Under the pieces are notes generated by a model. That model was given only the letters and a program-made list of their open reading frames with translations, searched no databases and was not told where the DNA came from. From Datura wrightii (Eukaryota > Streptophyta > Magnoliopsida > Solanales > Solanaceae): 64,000 bases of DNA. The translations under genes were made by a program, and so were the position numbers. The stretch's first letter is position 1. Every line of letters starts with the position of its first letter. Below are positions 42,155 to 53,869 of this stretch, piece after piece. The stretch covers positions 52,901,001 to 52,965,000 of the forward strand of contig JASDFA010000001.1 in the NCBI GenBank assembly GCA_035772735.1. Direction: 5' to 3'.

Positions 42155-42167
42155 CCAAGGGGGAGAT
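42155..42167 (+). promoter_or_regulatory. Internal polypurine tract copy, element E first pol
   Basis: ccaagggggagat, identical to the core of the 3' tract at 43736-43748. In frame it encodes SQGGDG between RNase H and integrase. Confidence 0.6.
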
Positions 42168-43255
42168 GGTGTACTACGATATCAAGGTCGTTTGTGTGTA
42201 CCAAGAGTTGATGACTTGAGGGAGCGAATGTTGCATGCGGCTCATGGTTCCAGATATTCTATACATTCAGGTTCCACCAAGATATACCGTGACCTACGGG
42301 AAGTCTATTGGTGGAACGGCATGAAGAAGGACATAACAGAGTTTGTGGCTAAGTTTCCGAATCGTCAATAGGTGAAGATTGAACATCAAAGACCCGGAGG
42401 TGTGCTTCAAGAAATTAGCATTCCTACTTGGAAGTGGGAGGAAATCAATATGGACTTCATTACAGGGTTGCCTCATACTTGTCGATAGTAAGACTCTATT
42501 TGGGTGGTTGTAGACAAGTTGACTAAAGTAGCTCATTTCCTACTGGTCAAAACTACTATTTCAGTGGAGGATTATGCTAAACTGTATATTTAGGAGTTAG
42601 TTTGGTTGCATGGAGTGCCCTTGTCCATCATATCAGATAGAGGTACTTAGTTCACCTCCTAGTTTTGGAGATCGTTTCAGAAGGGACTTGGTACTTAGGT
42701 CAAGCTTAGCTTAACATTTCATCCACAAACAGATGGTCCGGCTGAACAGACCATTCAGACTCTTGAGGATATGTTGAGAGCGTGCAGGATTGATTTCAAG
42801 GGTAGTTGGGATGATCATTTACCTCTCATTGAGTTTGCATATAACAACAGCTACCATTCTAACATTCAGATGGCTTCGTTTGAGGCTCTTTATGGGCAGA
42901 GATGCAGATCGCCTATTAGTTAGTTTGAAGTCAGTGAAGCTAGGTTGGTAGGACCAGATTCAGTCCATGAGGCTATGGAGAAGGTTCAGCTTATAAGGGA
43001 AATGTTAAAAACAACCCAGAATCGTCAAAAGTCCTATGCAGATGTAAGTAAGAGAGAACTTGAGTTCGAAGTTTGTGATTGGTGTTTTTAAAGGTATCTC
43101 CCATGAAGGGAGTGATGAGGTTCGGAAAGAAAGGGAAACTCAGTCCCCGTTATGTTGTCCTATACCGAATTGGGAGATGGGTTGGCAAGGTAGTGTATAA
43201 GTTGGAGTTTCCCTCATAATTAGCTTCAATACATCCAGTTTTCCATATATCACTC
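42168..43255 (+). pseudogene. Element E first integrase
   Basis: Zinc-binding part: HAAHGSRYSIHSGSTKIYRDLREVYWWNGMKKDI (42235-42345), with the Cys pair damaged (FPNRQ). Core: MDFITGLPHT-like start at 42450, ISDRGT region near 42640, and DGPAEQTIQTLEDML at about 42730-42780 carrying the catalytic Glu. It also has EALYGQRCRS and KSYADVSKRELEFEV. Stops near 42369, 42490, 42591 and 42650 inactivate it. Confidence 0.82.
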
Positions 43256-43495
43256 TTGAAGAAGTGTACAGGTGATCCAGCTTGGGTTTTTCCGGTGGAG
43301 AGCATAGGTGTGAAGGATAGTCTTAGCTATGAGGAGGTTCCGGTGGAAATACATGATCGTTCGGTTCGAAAGCTAAGAAACAAAGAAGTAGCTTTCGTAA
43401 AGGTATTGTGGAGGAATCAGCATATTGAGGGAGCAACATGGGAAGCCAAAGCAAATATGATGGTAAATACCCGCATCTATACCCTTTCGGCTTAG
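43256..43495 (+). pseudogene. Element E first chromodomain
   Basis: Open segment following the integrase C terminus: KDSLSYEEVPVEIHDRSVRKLRNKEVAFVKVLWRNQ, ending WEAKANMMVNTRIYTLSA. The aromatic cage positions of the fold (Y in SYEEV, W in VLWRN) are visible. In this clade the module directs insertion to heterochromatin. It has no separate start codon; it belongs to the pol polyprotein. Confidence 0.8.
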
Positions 43496-43735
43496 TTTCA
43501 GCTTGAGGTATCAATTTGCTCCCTATTACTCTATTCAGTTTCATGATCAGCTCATGTGCCCCAGTTCCTTTCATGTCATTGTATGTATGTGTGATTCATG
43601 AATTCAGTTCAATCATGTAATTCAGTCCAGAGTCAGTCACTCTGTTAGTTTTCATCTTAAATGTCCAGTATTTGGTATGGCAATTGCATTCCTAAGCTTT
43701 TTAGTAGGTTTATTCACATTTATGGATGAATGTTC

Positions 43736-43750
43736 CCAAGGGGGAGATAT
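43736..43750 (+). promoter_or_regulatory. Polypurine tract before the internal LTR of element E
   Basis: ccaagggggagatat directly precedes tgtaatacccc at 43751, the normal arrangement for a 3' LTR. Confidence 0.85.
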
Positions 43751-45974
43751 TGTAATACCCCAAAAGTCCTAAGATCAGACCCAAGGGTTGAAATGGAGAA
43801 AACAGAAATTTTTGCACAAGGTCACAAAACGAGTTGTCTAGTGAACCGTGAGGTACACCATGAGTCATTAGGTGACTCGTGGAGGGAAGGGATAGTTTGG
43901 TTGGATTTTTGGTCTGGGGGTTGACCATAGGTGGAGCCACGATTCTTGGTCAGTGCCACAAGTCGTTAGGTTGGCCGTAGTCAGGAGTTCGACTTGGATG
44001 TTGAAGGGTTTGGCAGTGCTCCCAACGACTAGTCGCCATGATTCGCCAGGTGCACCATGAGTCTTGGTGTCCCTCGTGGTGACCAGCTGAGATAAGTTTT
44101 TCAGTGCTGGCGATGAAGGTAGACGACGATTCATTCCTTAGGCAACGAGTTTTCCAGTCACTCGTTAGGACTGGCAGTGTGATTTTCCCCCTGCAAAGTT
44201 TTAAGGGCTTTTTCATAATTCCTAAGCTCCTAAGACCTAAATTACATCATTTTAAGCTCAGATAGGTGTTTTAAGAGGGTTTAACTCATTCTAAACCTAT
44301 CCCTCTCCATGCATGCAAGCCTAGAAGTTCCTAAGGGTGATCTAGCTTAGAAATGCGTCAAGTCTTCTCCAATTTCCTTTGGGCATGAAATCAGAAGTAC
44401 CCAGGTATGTAGGGTTATGAATGGGTGTATTCATCCACTCCCATGCCCAATTCCTTCTCAAATTCATGGAAATTCTAGTTGATGAATCTATGGGGTTTTA
44501 ACCCAACTTGTGGATTTTCTAAATATCTATCATGGGTGTAATCTATTCATGTTTCTGACGTTGAATTATGATTCATGGGCATGTTTTACAATGTTTTCAA
44601 TTACAAACTCCTATTTCCAAAGTCTTACAATTGTGATGCCCAATTATGAAAGTTCATGAACGGTTGAGATTATGATATATGTTTTCATGTATGATGAGAT
44701 ATATATGATGAAAGTCTGATATTGAATTACCCATGTGCATATTCATGTTTTTGACTATCAAATTCTATTTCAAGTATGTTTAAGTTTGGGCTAGCCCATA
44801 TGATCAAGTATGTTTCATGATTTCATGTTATTAGCTTAGCACATGGATTTTGGAGTCTAGACTCCCACTCTTTTCAGCTTGTGGTATGGTTTGAGCCACG
44901 GATCCTCATGTCATGTTTTCAGATTATGCATGTATTATTATGATTTAGCTTCATCGCAAGATGATGGTTCAGCTTCGTTGAAAACTAATGGAGAGCATAT
45001 GCATGTTTTTGGGAGCAGTGTCCAGCACCGAGTAGGCTAAGGGTCATTCAACCCTATGCCTCAGAACTACGTACCAACGTAGGTATGATCAGATTATTTG
45101 GGACCTCCCTTGTGAGCTTTCCCTGCCCCCAAGGGGCCTTCAGCTTGATATTGATATTGATATTATGGTAGCGTTCTTAGCCCTGGCGAGGCTTTGGACG
45201 GCTCTACCTACTTGAGTGTAATAGTGGGACCACGTAAGCTCTATCGTGGTAATGTCGGTTATATGACAAGTCTCCCATTGTTCCTCATGATTTCAGTTAT
45301 GCATGAGTCATGATATTATGTTTTCAGCAGGTTTGACCCAATGTTTTGTTTTGCTTACGAATAATCAGTTTCAGCTTTGGGTCATTCGATTCAGTTATGA
45401 TATTCAGTTATGTTTAAATAATGTTTTCAAATAATAGCATGCAAGCCCTACTCTCAAACTCTTATGATGAAATGTTTTATGATATGCATGATCCCTGATT
45501 TTACTTACTTAGCAGTTTTACTTACTTTGCATATTCAGTACATTCCATGTACTGACCGTATACTTTATGTTGTACCATTTCATGATACAAGCTCAGTCAT
45601 TCAGGTTCATCCTGACCGTTAGCCAGATCCTCAGAGTAGCATCTCCCAGCCAGAGTTGGTGAGTCTTCATCCTTTGAGGACCCTTTTATCAGTTGTATTC
45701 AGTATCTTCAGTTTCAATTTTATTGAGTTAGTTGGGGTCTCGTCCCATCAACTCGTCAGTATGTAGAGGCTTATCAAACATAGTAAGTTTTAAGTTTCGG
45801 ATCGTTGTTATGTATTCAGATATTTGAGGTTACCAGATTTTTAGACTTTCGCTATTTTATATATGCTAGACTTCTGCATTATTATTTTTGGTTTAGATGT
45901 CATGTTCATCCCATGGGTTGACTTGGAGCCTCTCGGGGTTTTTTGTCTCGTGTATCGATTCAAGCCTATGTTCG
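43751..45974 (+). repeat. Internal LTR of element E, different U3, end missing
   Basis: Starts tgtaataccccaaaag with a U3 clearly different from the outer LTRs. Its last 365 bp match the end of the 5' LTR (28030-28408) well. It stops at cctatgttcg, lacking the final gatcgtgaca, and protease sequence of a second pol follows. The cut has short homology (atgttcg beside atgttattcg). Confidence 0.83.
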
Positions 45975-47041
45975 TCTCAGTGAATTGTAGAACCTATGTG
46001 GTAGAGTTCTAATTTCCAGGTAAGCCAGTCCTAGAGTGGATGGGTAGTTCAGTTGTTCCTTTAGGTCGCTTTATTTCCTACCTTAAAGCCAGAAAGATGA
46101 TTTCTAAGGGTTGTGTTTACCATCTAGTTCGGTTTAAGGATGCTATGTTTGAGATCCTGACTCTCTAGTTAGTCCCTATAGTGTGCGAGTATCCAGAGGT
46201 GTTCCCAAATGATCTACCCAGAGTTCGTCCCTAGCGGGAGATTGACTTTGGTATTGACCTTCTGCCCGATACACAACCCATATCTATTTCTCCTTAAATT
46301 ACAGTTCCAGCTAAGCTAAAGAAGTTGAAAGAGCAGTTGAAGGATCTCTTGGACAAGGGTTTCATAAGACCTAGCAAATCCTGATGGGGTGTACTAGTTC
46401 TCTTTGTTCAGAAGAAGGATGGTTCTCTTCGTTTGTGCATCGACTATCGGTAGTTGAACAAGGTTACAATTAAGAACAACTATCCTCTTCCCAGGATTGA
46501 TGATTTGTTTGATCAACTTCAGGGTGCTAGGTGCTTCTCAAAGATATATCTCAGGTCCAGTTATCACCAGCTCAGAGTTAGAGAGAGTGACATCCCGAAA
46601 ATAGCCTTAAGGACTCGATATGGTCACTATGAGTTTGTAGTTATGTCTTTTGGACTAACGAATCCTCCCACGACTTTTATGGATTTGATGAACACGGTGT
46701 TCAAGCCATATTTGGACATGTTTGTGATTGTGTTCATAGATGACATTCTCATATTCTCTTGGAGCGAAGAGGAGCATACTGCTCATCTAAGGATTATGCT
46801 ACAAACTCTCAAGGATCAACAAGTGTTTGCTAAATTCAATAAGTGTGAATTTTGGCTGAACTCAATAGCATTTTGGGGACATGTGGTGTCAAGTGAGGGT
46901 GTGCAAGTAGACTCCCAAAATATAGAAGTTGTGAATAATTGGTCTAAACCAATTAATCATTCACATATCAGGAGTTTCTTAGATTCAGGCGGTTACTACA
47001 GAAGGTTTGTTGAGGGATTTAGTCCATTGCAGCACCGTTGA
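45975..47041 (+). pseudogene. Element E second pol: partial protease and reverse transcriptase
   Basis: Begins mid-protease (the SVNCRTYVVEF segment), so gag and the protease active site are absent. The linker CEYPEVFPNDLPRV precedes RT from about 46190: DLLDKGFIRPSKS, LNKVTIKNNYPLPRIDDLFDQL, FVVMSFGLTNPPTTFMDLMN. The catalytic box FIDDILIFSWSEEEH is intact (46730-46770). TAG or TAA stops at about 46010, 46168, 46232, 46297 and 46452. About 85 percent like the first pol by eye, so not a recent duplicate. Confidence 0.82.
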
Positions 47042-47741
47042 CTAAGTTGACTCAAAAGAGAATCAAATTTCAATGGTCGGATGCATGTGAGAAAAGTTTT
47101 CAAGAGTTGAAGACTCAAGTCACTTTATCCCCAATATAGACCTTACCCGAGGGTACAGATGGATTTGTAGTGTATTATGATGCCTCTAGGGTTGGACTTG
47201 GTTGTGTGTTGATGCAACATGGCAAGTTCATTGTGTGTGCCTCTAGACAGCTCAAGACTCATGAGAAGAATTATCTGATGTATGACTTAAAACTGGAAGC
47301 AGTGGTGTTCGTGTTGAAGATTTTGAGATGCTACTTGTATGGGGTGCATGTAGATGTGTTCACAGACCATAAGAGCCTATAGTATGTGTTTACCTAGAAG
47401 GACCTGAATTTGCAACAAAGGAGGTGGTTAGAACTTCACAAGGATTATGACATGAGTGTCCTTTATCATTCTGGAAACGCCAATGTAGTGGTGGATGTTC
47501 TTGGCAGGTTATCCATGGAGAGTGTTTCTCATGTGGATGATGAAAGGAAAGAGTTGGTAAAGGATATGCATCGGCTTGCTCGGCTAGGAGTTCATCTTGT
47601 TGATTCAATGGATGGTGGTGTCGTTGTTCAGAATGGTTCAGAATCTTCCTTGGTGACTGAGGTCAAGTCTAGACAAGATGAGGATCCAATCATGATAAAG
47701 TTGAAGGAAGTGGTTCAGAATTAGAAGGTAGAGGTCTTCTC
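47042..47741 (+). pseudogene. Element E second RNase H
   Basis: KSFQELKTQVTLSP, a stop at about 47137, then TDGFVVYYDASRVGLGCVLMQHG (Tyr-Tyr-Asp in place of Tyr-Cys-Asp; catalytic Asp kept), LKTHEKNYLMYDLKLEAVVF (DLKLE where DLELA is usual, so the catalytic Glu is changed) and VFTDHKSL. Stops at 47380 and 47395 precede the LLKDYDMSVLYH-like tether and the segment ending near 47724. Confidence 0.8.
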
Positions 47742-47754
47742 CCAAGGGGGAGAT
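47742..47754 (+). promoter_or_regulatory. Internal polypurine tract copy, element E second pol
   Basis: ccaagggggagat, same core and same position between RNase H and integrase as in the first pol. Confidence 0.6.
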
Positions 47755-48690
47755 GATGTACTTCGATATCAGGCTCATTTATGTGTTCCATATGTTGATG
47801 AATTCAGAGATTGGATGTTGCATGAGGCTCATGGTTCTTGATATTCTATACATCCAGGTGCCACCAAGATGTACCGTGACCTACGGGAAGTCTATTGGTG
47901 GAATAGTATGAAGAAAGACATAGCAGAGTTTGTGGCTAAGTGTCTGAATTGTCAACAAGTGAAAGTGGAGCATCAAAGACCCAGAGGTGTGCTACAACAT
48001 ATCAGTATCCCCACTTGGAAGTGGGAAGAGATCAATATGAACTTCATCATAGGGTTGTCTCGTACTCGCTGACAGTATGACTCTATTTTGGTGGTGGCAG
48101 ACAAGTTGACTAAAGCAGCCCATTTTCTACCAATTAAGACTACCAATTTAGTTGTGGACTATGCCAAGTTGTACATTCAGGAGTTAGCTCGGTTGCATGG
48201 TTCTCCCATTGTCCATCATATCGGACAAAGGTACTCAGTTCACTTCGCAGTTTTGGAATTCATTTCAAAAGGAACTTGGTACTCAGGTCAAGCTTAGCAC
48301 AGCTTTTAACCCACAATTGAGGCTTTTATGGGTAGAGATGTAGATCTCCTATTGGTGGTTTGAAGTAGGTGAGGCTATGTTGATAGGGCCAGATTAAGTC
48401 CATGAGGCTATGAAGAAAGTTCAGCTTATAAGGGAAAGGCTAAAAATAACTCAGAGTCGTCAAAAGTCCTATACAGATGTGAGGAGGAGAAAACTTGAGT
48501 TTGAAGTTGATGATTGAGTTTTCTTTAAGGTATCTCCTATGAAGGGGGTAATGAGATCCGAAAAGAAAGGAAAGCTTAGTCCCCGATATATTGACCGGTA
48601 GAGGATTGTGAAACGTGTTTGCAAGGTTTCCCATGAGTTGGAATTGCCCTCAGAGTTGGCTTATGCACTCAAGTCTTCCATGTATCACTC
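47755..48690 (+). pseudogene. Element E second integrase, catalytic core deleted
   Basis: The zinc-binding part is good (MYRDLREVYWWNSMKKDIAEFVAKCLNCQQVKVEHQRP, both Cys present). The core starts well (WKWEEINMNFIIGLS), but about 150 bp are missing at about 48313, between the FNP region and the EALYG-like sequence, removing the catalytic Glu and shifting the frame. Stops are also present at 48070, 48296 and 48518. Confidence 0.82.
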
Positions 48691-48935
48691 TTGAAGAACT
48701 GCATTGGTGCTCCTGCATTGATCGTGTCAGTGGAGAACATTGGGGTGAATGATAACCTATGCTATGAGGAGGTTCCGGTTGAAATTCTTGATCATCGGGT
48801 TTGGAAGTTAAGGAACAAAGAAATAGCTTCAGTAAAGGTTCTGTGGAGGAATCAGCTTGTTGAGGGAGTTACTTAGGAAGCCGAAGCAGATATAATGGCT
48901 AAATACCCGCATCTTCCCTTCCGCCTCAGTTCTAG
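48691..48935 (+). pseudogene. Element E second chromodomain
   Basis: NLCYEEVPVEILDHRVWKLRNKEIASVKVLWRNQLVEGVT, a stop at 48874, then EAEADIMAKYPHLP. It has the normal position after the integrase C terminus, and its frame is better preserved than the core. Confidence 0.8.
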
Positions 48936-49169
48936 CTTGAGGTACCAGTTTCCTCCTTTGTACTCTCTTCAGCTTCATGTTTAGTTCATGTCTCTCAGTT
49001 TCCTGTATGGCAGTGCTTATATGTGTGATTCATGAATTCAGCTTAGTCATATGTTTCAGTCCAGAGTTAGTCACTCCGTCAGCTTTCAGCTTTAGGTTTC
49101 AGTATTTGGGATGGTAGTTTCTTTCCCTAGTTATTTAGCATGTTTACGCACATTCGAAGATGAATTTTC

Positions 49170-49184
49170 TCAAGGGGGAGATAT
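49170..49184 (+). promoter_or_regulatory. Polypurine tract before the element E 3' LTR
   Basis: tcaagggggagatat directly before tgtaataccccaaaag. Confidence 0.85.
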
Positions 49185-51103
49185 TGTAATACCCCAAAAG
49201 TTCCTAAGACTATGTTTGGAATTTTTAAAAGTGTTCAGCAGAAAGAACCTGCATTTTAGCCTTAGTATGATCGATGGTACCAGTCAAAGGAGGATTATAC
49301 GACTCGTAGGATGACCCGTAGTAAGAATTTAGAAGTTGGCCTTTGAAACAACGAGTCCCCACTACAAGCCATAGTGTGTGGGTACGACTCGTGGTACAGA
49401 TCGTAACAAGAACTAGGGACCTTTTTAGGTGTTGATTGTACAAGTTGTGGTACGACTCGTAGGTAGAAGTTACGGGTCATAGTAGGGTTTGTGGAATATT
49501 TTAGAGGAGTGATGTTTTGGGACTTGGTCAGTATGGAAGGCTATCATAAGTCGTAGGTCGATTGTACGACTCGTAGTGTGGATCGTAGCAACCGACAGTT
49601 CAGTTTTTCTTGCAATTTTATTAAGGGTATTTCCATAATTCTTTATCTACTAAGCTCTAAACTACATCATTTTAAGCTTAGTTATGAGGATTTTAAGAGG
49701 ATTTAACCTAATCTAACCTATTCCCTCCCCATACATGCAAGACTAGAGAATTCCTAAGAGGATCAAGCCTAGAACTCATCAAATTCTCCTCCAATTATCT
49801 TGGGCTTTCAAGTAAGAGTATAGAATCATATTTTCTAGGTATGTAGGGATATGAATAAGAGTTCCTTTCACTGTCATGCTCAAGATTCTCCTCAATTCCA
49901 TGAATTTAAGTTCAGATCTAGTTTATGATCTTATGGGGCTTATTCCTAATTTTTATGAAATTCTCTATGATTATCTATGGGTCAATTTCGTTCATGTTTC
50001 AAATCATGTTTTAAGATATATGGACAGCTTTTATATCTATTTTGATTATTAATTCATGGTTTCAGATTTTAACCAATTTATGCCTAATTATGCAAGTTTC
50101 ATGAAAAGTCAAATTTATGATTCTATTATGATTTTTGCCGACTCACGGGCCCAATTTCATGGCTAATCATGTATTTCAAGTATGATCAAGTATGTTGTGG
50201 CTTATCTATCCATGAACTTCATGTATGACTTCACGATTACTATATGAGCCTTCATGTGCATGTTTTTGGGAGCCATGTCTAGCATCGAGTAGGCTCGGCT
50301 TCAGGTAAACTCTATGGTCTTAGAACTATGCGTCAACATAGGTTTATGCTCATGGACGGTGGGTCTCTGTTAGTGATAACATGCCATTTATGTTCTTGGC
50401 TTGGAAAGCCTGGGACGGCTCTGCCCACTTGAGCGAGATAGTTGGGGCATCATGTAAGCTCAATCATAATGATGTTAGTTAAGATGAGTCCTCCGATTAT
50501 TCCTCATGATTTCAGTTATGAAGTTCAGTTATATTTATTAATATTTTCAAAATATCAACATGCAGTCCTTACTCTCAGAATCTTTTAATGATATGATTTA
50601 TGTTATGCATGTTTTCGAGTTTACTACTTAGTTTGTTTACTTACCTTGCATACTCAGTATATTTCAAGTACTGACCGCATACTCTATGTTGTATCATATC
50701 ATGATACAGGCTCAGTCATTCAGGACCAGTTTCTTCGCTAGCCGGTCATCAAAGTTTAGCTCAGCCAGTTGTTGGTGAGTCCTCATCCTTCGAGGACCTT
50801 CAGTTAGTTGTGTTGTTGCTATTTTCAGTTTCAAACTTATAGAGAGCTAGTTGGGATCTTGTCATATTAGCTCGTTAGTATGTAGAGGATTTTCAAGCAT
50901 AATATTGTATTCAGCTTCGGATTCAATGTTATATATTTTTGTTGTTCAAATGTTTAATATTCGGACTTCCACTATTTCATAATTCAGATTTTCCTTCTTG
51001 ATTATGTTGATTTAGTTAACATGTTCATGTCATGGGTTGACTTGGAGCCATTTATGGTTCTAGGTTTCGTGTCTCGATCCGAGCCTATGTTCATGACGTG
51101 AGA
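49185..51103 (+). repeat. Element E 3' LTR (1919 bp)
   Basis: Pairs with 26483-28030 over its first 1.54 kb. Its last 380 bp form a different U5 from the 5' LTR. It ends gtgaga (CA decayed to GA), followed by acaac, the target duplication, and the RNase H frame of D. Confidence 0.85.
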
Positions 51104-51327
51104 ACAACCCCAGTTGTAAAACTACCAGAAGGTTCGGACGGGTTTGTGATCTTTTGTGATGCCTCCAGAATTAGCCTTGGTTGTGTTCTGATTCAGCATG
51201 GTAAGGTAATAGCATATGCATCCAGACAACTCAAGGTTCATGAGAAGAACTATCTGACTCATGATCTTGAATTGGCAGCGGTAGTGTTTGCTTTAAAGAA
51301 TTGGAGACACAATCTCAATGGGGTTCA
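51104..51327 (+). pseudogene. Element D RNase H, middle fragment
   Basis: Continues D's RNase H from 26482: KLPEGSDGFVIFCDASRISLGCVLIQHGKVIAYASRQL is split here by position only; it includes the first catalytic Asp (FCDAS), EKNYLTHDLELAAVVFAL with the catalytic Glu, and ends WRHNLNGVH at the H insertion. The stretch is open. The GTG near 51098 is not a start. Confidence 0.85.
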
Positions 51328-53621
51328 TATCATGCCCTGAGTCTACACCTTGAACGGGATATGGTACTTGGAGTCACAAGTAACCCCAAGTCAACCCATG
51401 GTCTATCATAACACTGGTGTTCTGAGTAACTATAAATAGCAGAATCTTTCAAAATAATGATATAAAACATTTATGAAAGTAAAGTTGAATCATAAAGTTT
51501 AAATCAACTAAAACAAAACTGAAAGTCTGAGACCATGTCTGTGTCTGAAAGCCAACTACAACTGAAGAGTTGCTAGGATAGGTCCCCAGCTAACTCTAAA
51601 TCTAAATAAAAGAAAGATAACTGAAAGAAGTTTCGTCCTAGAAAAATGAGGACTCACCAATAATGCTGCTGGAATCTTTTGAATCGATCTGCTAATGAGG
51701 TTAACACTGAGATCCTGTAACTGTATCATAAAATGATATAGCATAAAAGGTATATGTCAGTACTTTGAATATACTGAGTAAGTAGGAGAAACCATACACA
51801 AGGAATAAAAATGCTGAACTGAAAGGACATGCAACGACCAACAGATAATACTGAAACTGAAAAACTATAATAATCTGGATGGTCTCAATGACCTTGTCTG
51901 ATGGTCACGGATATATCCTAAATCTGAGATACTAATCTGAAATACTGTACTGAACTGATCTGAACTGACTAATCTGAAACTAAACTAAGTTGATTAGTGG
52001 GAGAGTCTATAACCGACATATAACCACATGAGCTAGACATGGAGTCCGATGTATACACTTCATTGGTAGGACCCAATATACCTTGCCAAGGTATAAAGGC
52101 ATGAACTAGAACCCTGGTCCACTTGGTGCTCAGTCCTATTCCCACTGGATAGTCCTACACTGAGTACTAAGCTGATAGCTCAAAATTGAGGCCAAGACCA
52201 AGTCAGGAATACCTATCTGGAAGCACGCTGAGATTCCTATTGAACTAGATTCTGTGACTGGGTTCTAAGACTGGTCAGAGCTGCTTATCTGGAAGCGTCA
52301 TAATTGTCTAAAGAACAAACTCAAAACTGATACTGAGTCTAATTCTGATAACTGGGAGGCACTACTGACACCTTGTTTCTGTAGTCAAACTGATCAGCTG
52401 ACATTTTTGACTAACACTAAGTATTCTAACATTCTAACTGAAACTAAACTGACATAAATATGACTGAGATTTCAATACAAACTAACAATATGGGAATCCC
52501 CAACACTGATAGAATTAAGCAAATTTCGATATTTAATCACTTATGCAAGACTCTAGTTTTTCTGCAGTCAAGATCTAGGGTAAGAATTGACTTTATAGGA
52601 ATAAGCAACAACATAGTCACAAACTGGTGAAAAAATAACTACAATTAACATAATCAATATTTCACATGAATTAAACGAAGTCTGACATGTAATTTCTTCA
52701 CATTTGAAAATTTCAAGGCTAAAATTGATAGAGAAGACAGGGAAGAATTTTGGGGACACAAGGGAAGAACTATTCCCTTGTTGAATTCACAGATACCTGG
52801 CTAAGAATTTCTAGAGAAGATCCTTGAGAAAAATCTAAGAAGACAATCGTCTACCCTAACTTCTGCTCTGAACTTCTGACTATACTACGCTTAGACTTTA
52901 AGGAGAAGAGTGACATGAAGAGGAAAAGGTCGTTTTACCCCTTTAACTCCCTCATAAATGAACCCAAAATGATGGGATTCAAGCATTAAAAAGGTGGGAA
53001 ATTACCAACATAACCCTGGAAGAAAGAACTGAAAACTGGCGGACATGGACCAATAGGCCTCAGAATGGGTCATTGGTCAAAACCATGACCTGTTGGAACC
53101 CACCATTGGTTTTGGGTCAAGAAACCATACTCACTGAAAAGGGATCACGGGAGAATACCACGACTCGTTGAAACAACAGATAGATCATTGGTACCTCTCG
53201 TTATTGCAGGTAGGGAAACTGGGCCTTAAGACAATGGTCAACACAACGACTCATTGGTAGGACCAACGGGTCATCGCATCGACTCATAGTCTACCCTGTT
53301 AGGGCCTGGGACTAGGCGACTGGTGGAAACGATGGGTCATTAATGGTAATCACGAAGTTAATTTCACCCGTTGCTTCTGGGAACCTTTTCGACCCTCACT
53401 GGAAATCCAACACCGACTGACTACAACCGATCGTTGGAGCTACCAATGACTCGTTGAACATCTCGTTGGTTCTAAGAAAGGACACCTGCTGAGCAAACAA
53501 TGACCCCTATAATGGTCCATTGGTACCACCAATGACCCATTGTCTTGGTCGTCTGAGATAAAAATTTTTGGTCTTTCTCTGCTGAGTCTGAGTTGGTCTA
53601 GGAAAGTTTCGAGGTGTTACA
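51328..53621 (-). repeat. Element H 3' LTR (2294 bp)
   Basis: Closely matches 58674-61054 but lacks about 85 bp present at 59455-59545 in the other copy. The left edge reads tatcatgcc where the partner has tgtcatgcc. Confidence 0.9.
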
Positions 53622-53640
53622 ATATCTCCCCCATAGGATC
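53622..53640 (-). promoter_or_regulatory. Element H polypurine tract
   Basis: Minus strand CCTATGGGGGAGATAT before the LTR. One base of the purine core is changed (AT for AA before the G run). Confidence 0.75.
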
Positions 53641-53869
53641 ATTCATCCTTGAATAAAGATTAAAACTGCAAGAAAACTAGGAAAAGAGCTGAGATTTCTA
53701 GATTGATACTATGAGCTAGTTTCTGGAGGAGTAATAGACTCCGAGCTGACTTTACTGCACTAACAGAGTTGATGCAACTAGGATGCACATAGAAAACCTA
53801 AATAGAGCTGATGAGTACGGAACTGAATAGAGTATTGAGGAGGAATTTAGTACCTGATGCCAGAACTGA

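Larger units (their letters stand above)
26483..51103 (+). mobile_element. Element E: composite Tekay/Del-like element with an internal LTR and two pol regions
   Basis: Inserted in D's RNase H. The outer edges carry the duplication acaac (26478-26482, 51104-51108), and D's reading frame continues across. Order: 5' LTR (26483-28408), primer site, gag with F inside it, protease, RT, RNase H, integrase, chromodomain (to 43495), polypurine tract, an internal LTR of a different subfamily (43751-45974), a second pol starting inside protease (45975-48930), polypurine tract, 3' LTR (49185-51103). The terminal bases are decayed: TA for TG at the left edge and GA for CA at the right. See the findings for its mosaic origin. 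Confidence 0.8.

Noticed and set aside
26483..51103. E as a simple tandem pair of one family sharing a middle LTR
   Set aside because: The middle LTR has a different U3 from the outer two, and the pol regions differ by about 15 percent, so a recombination between subfamilies fits better.
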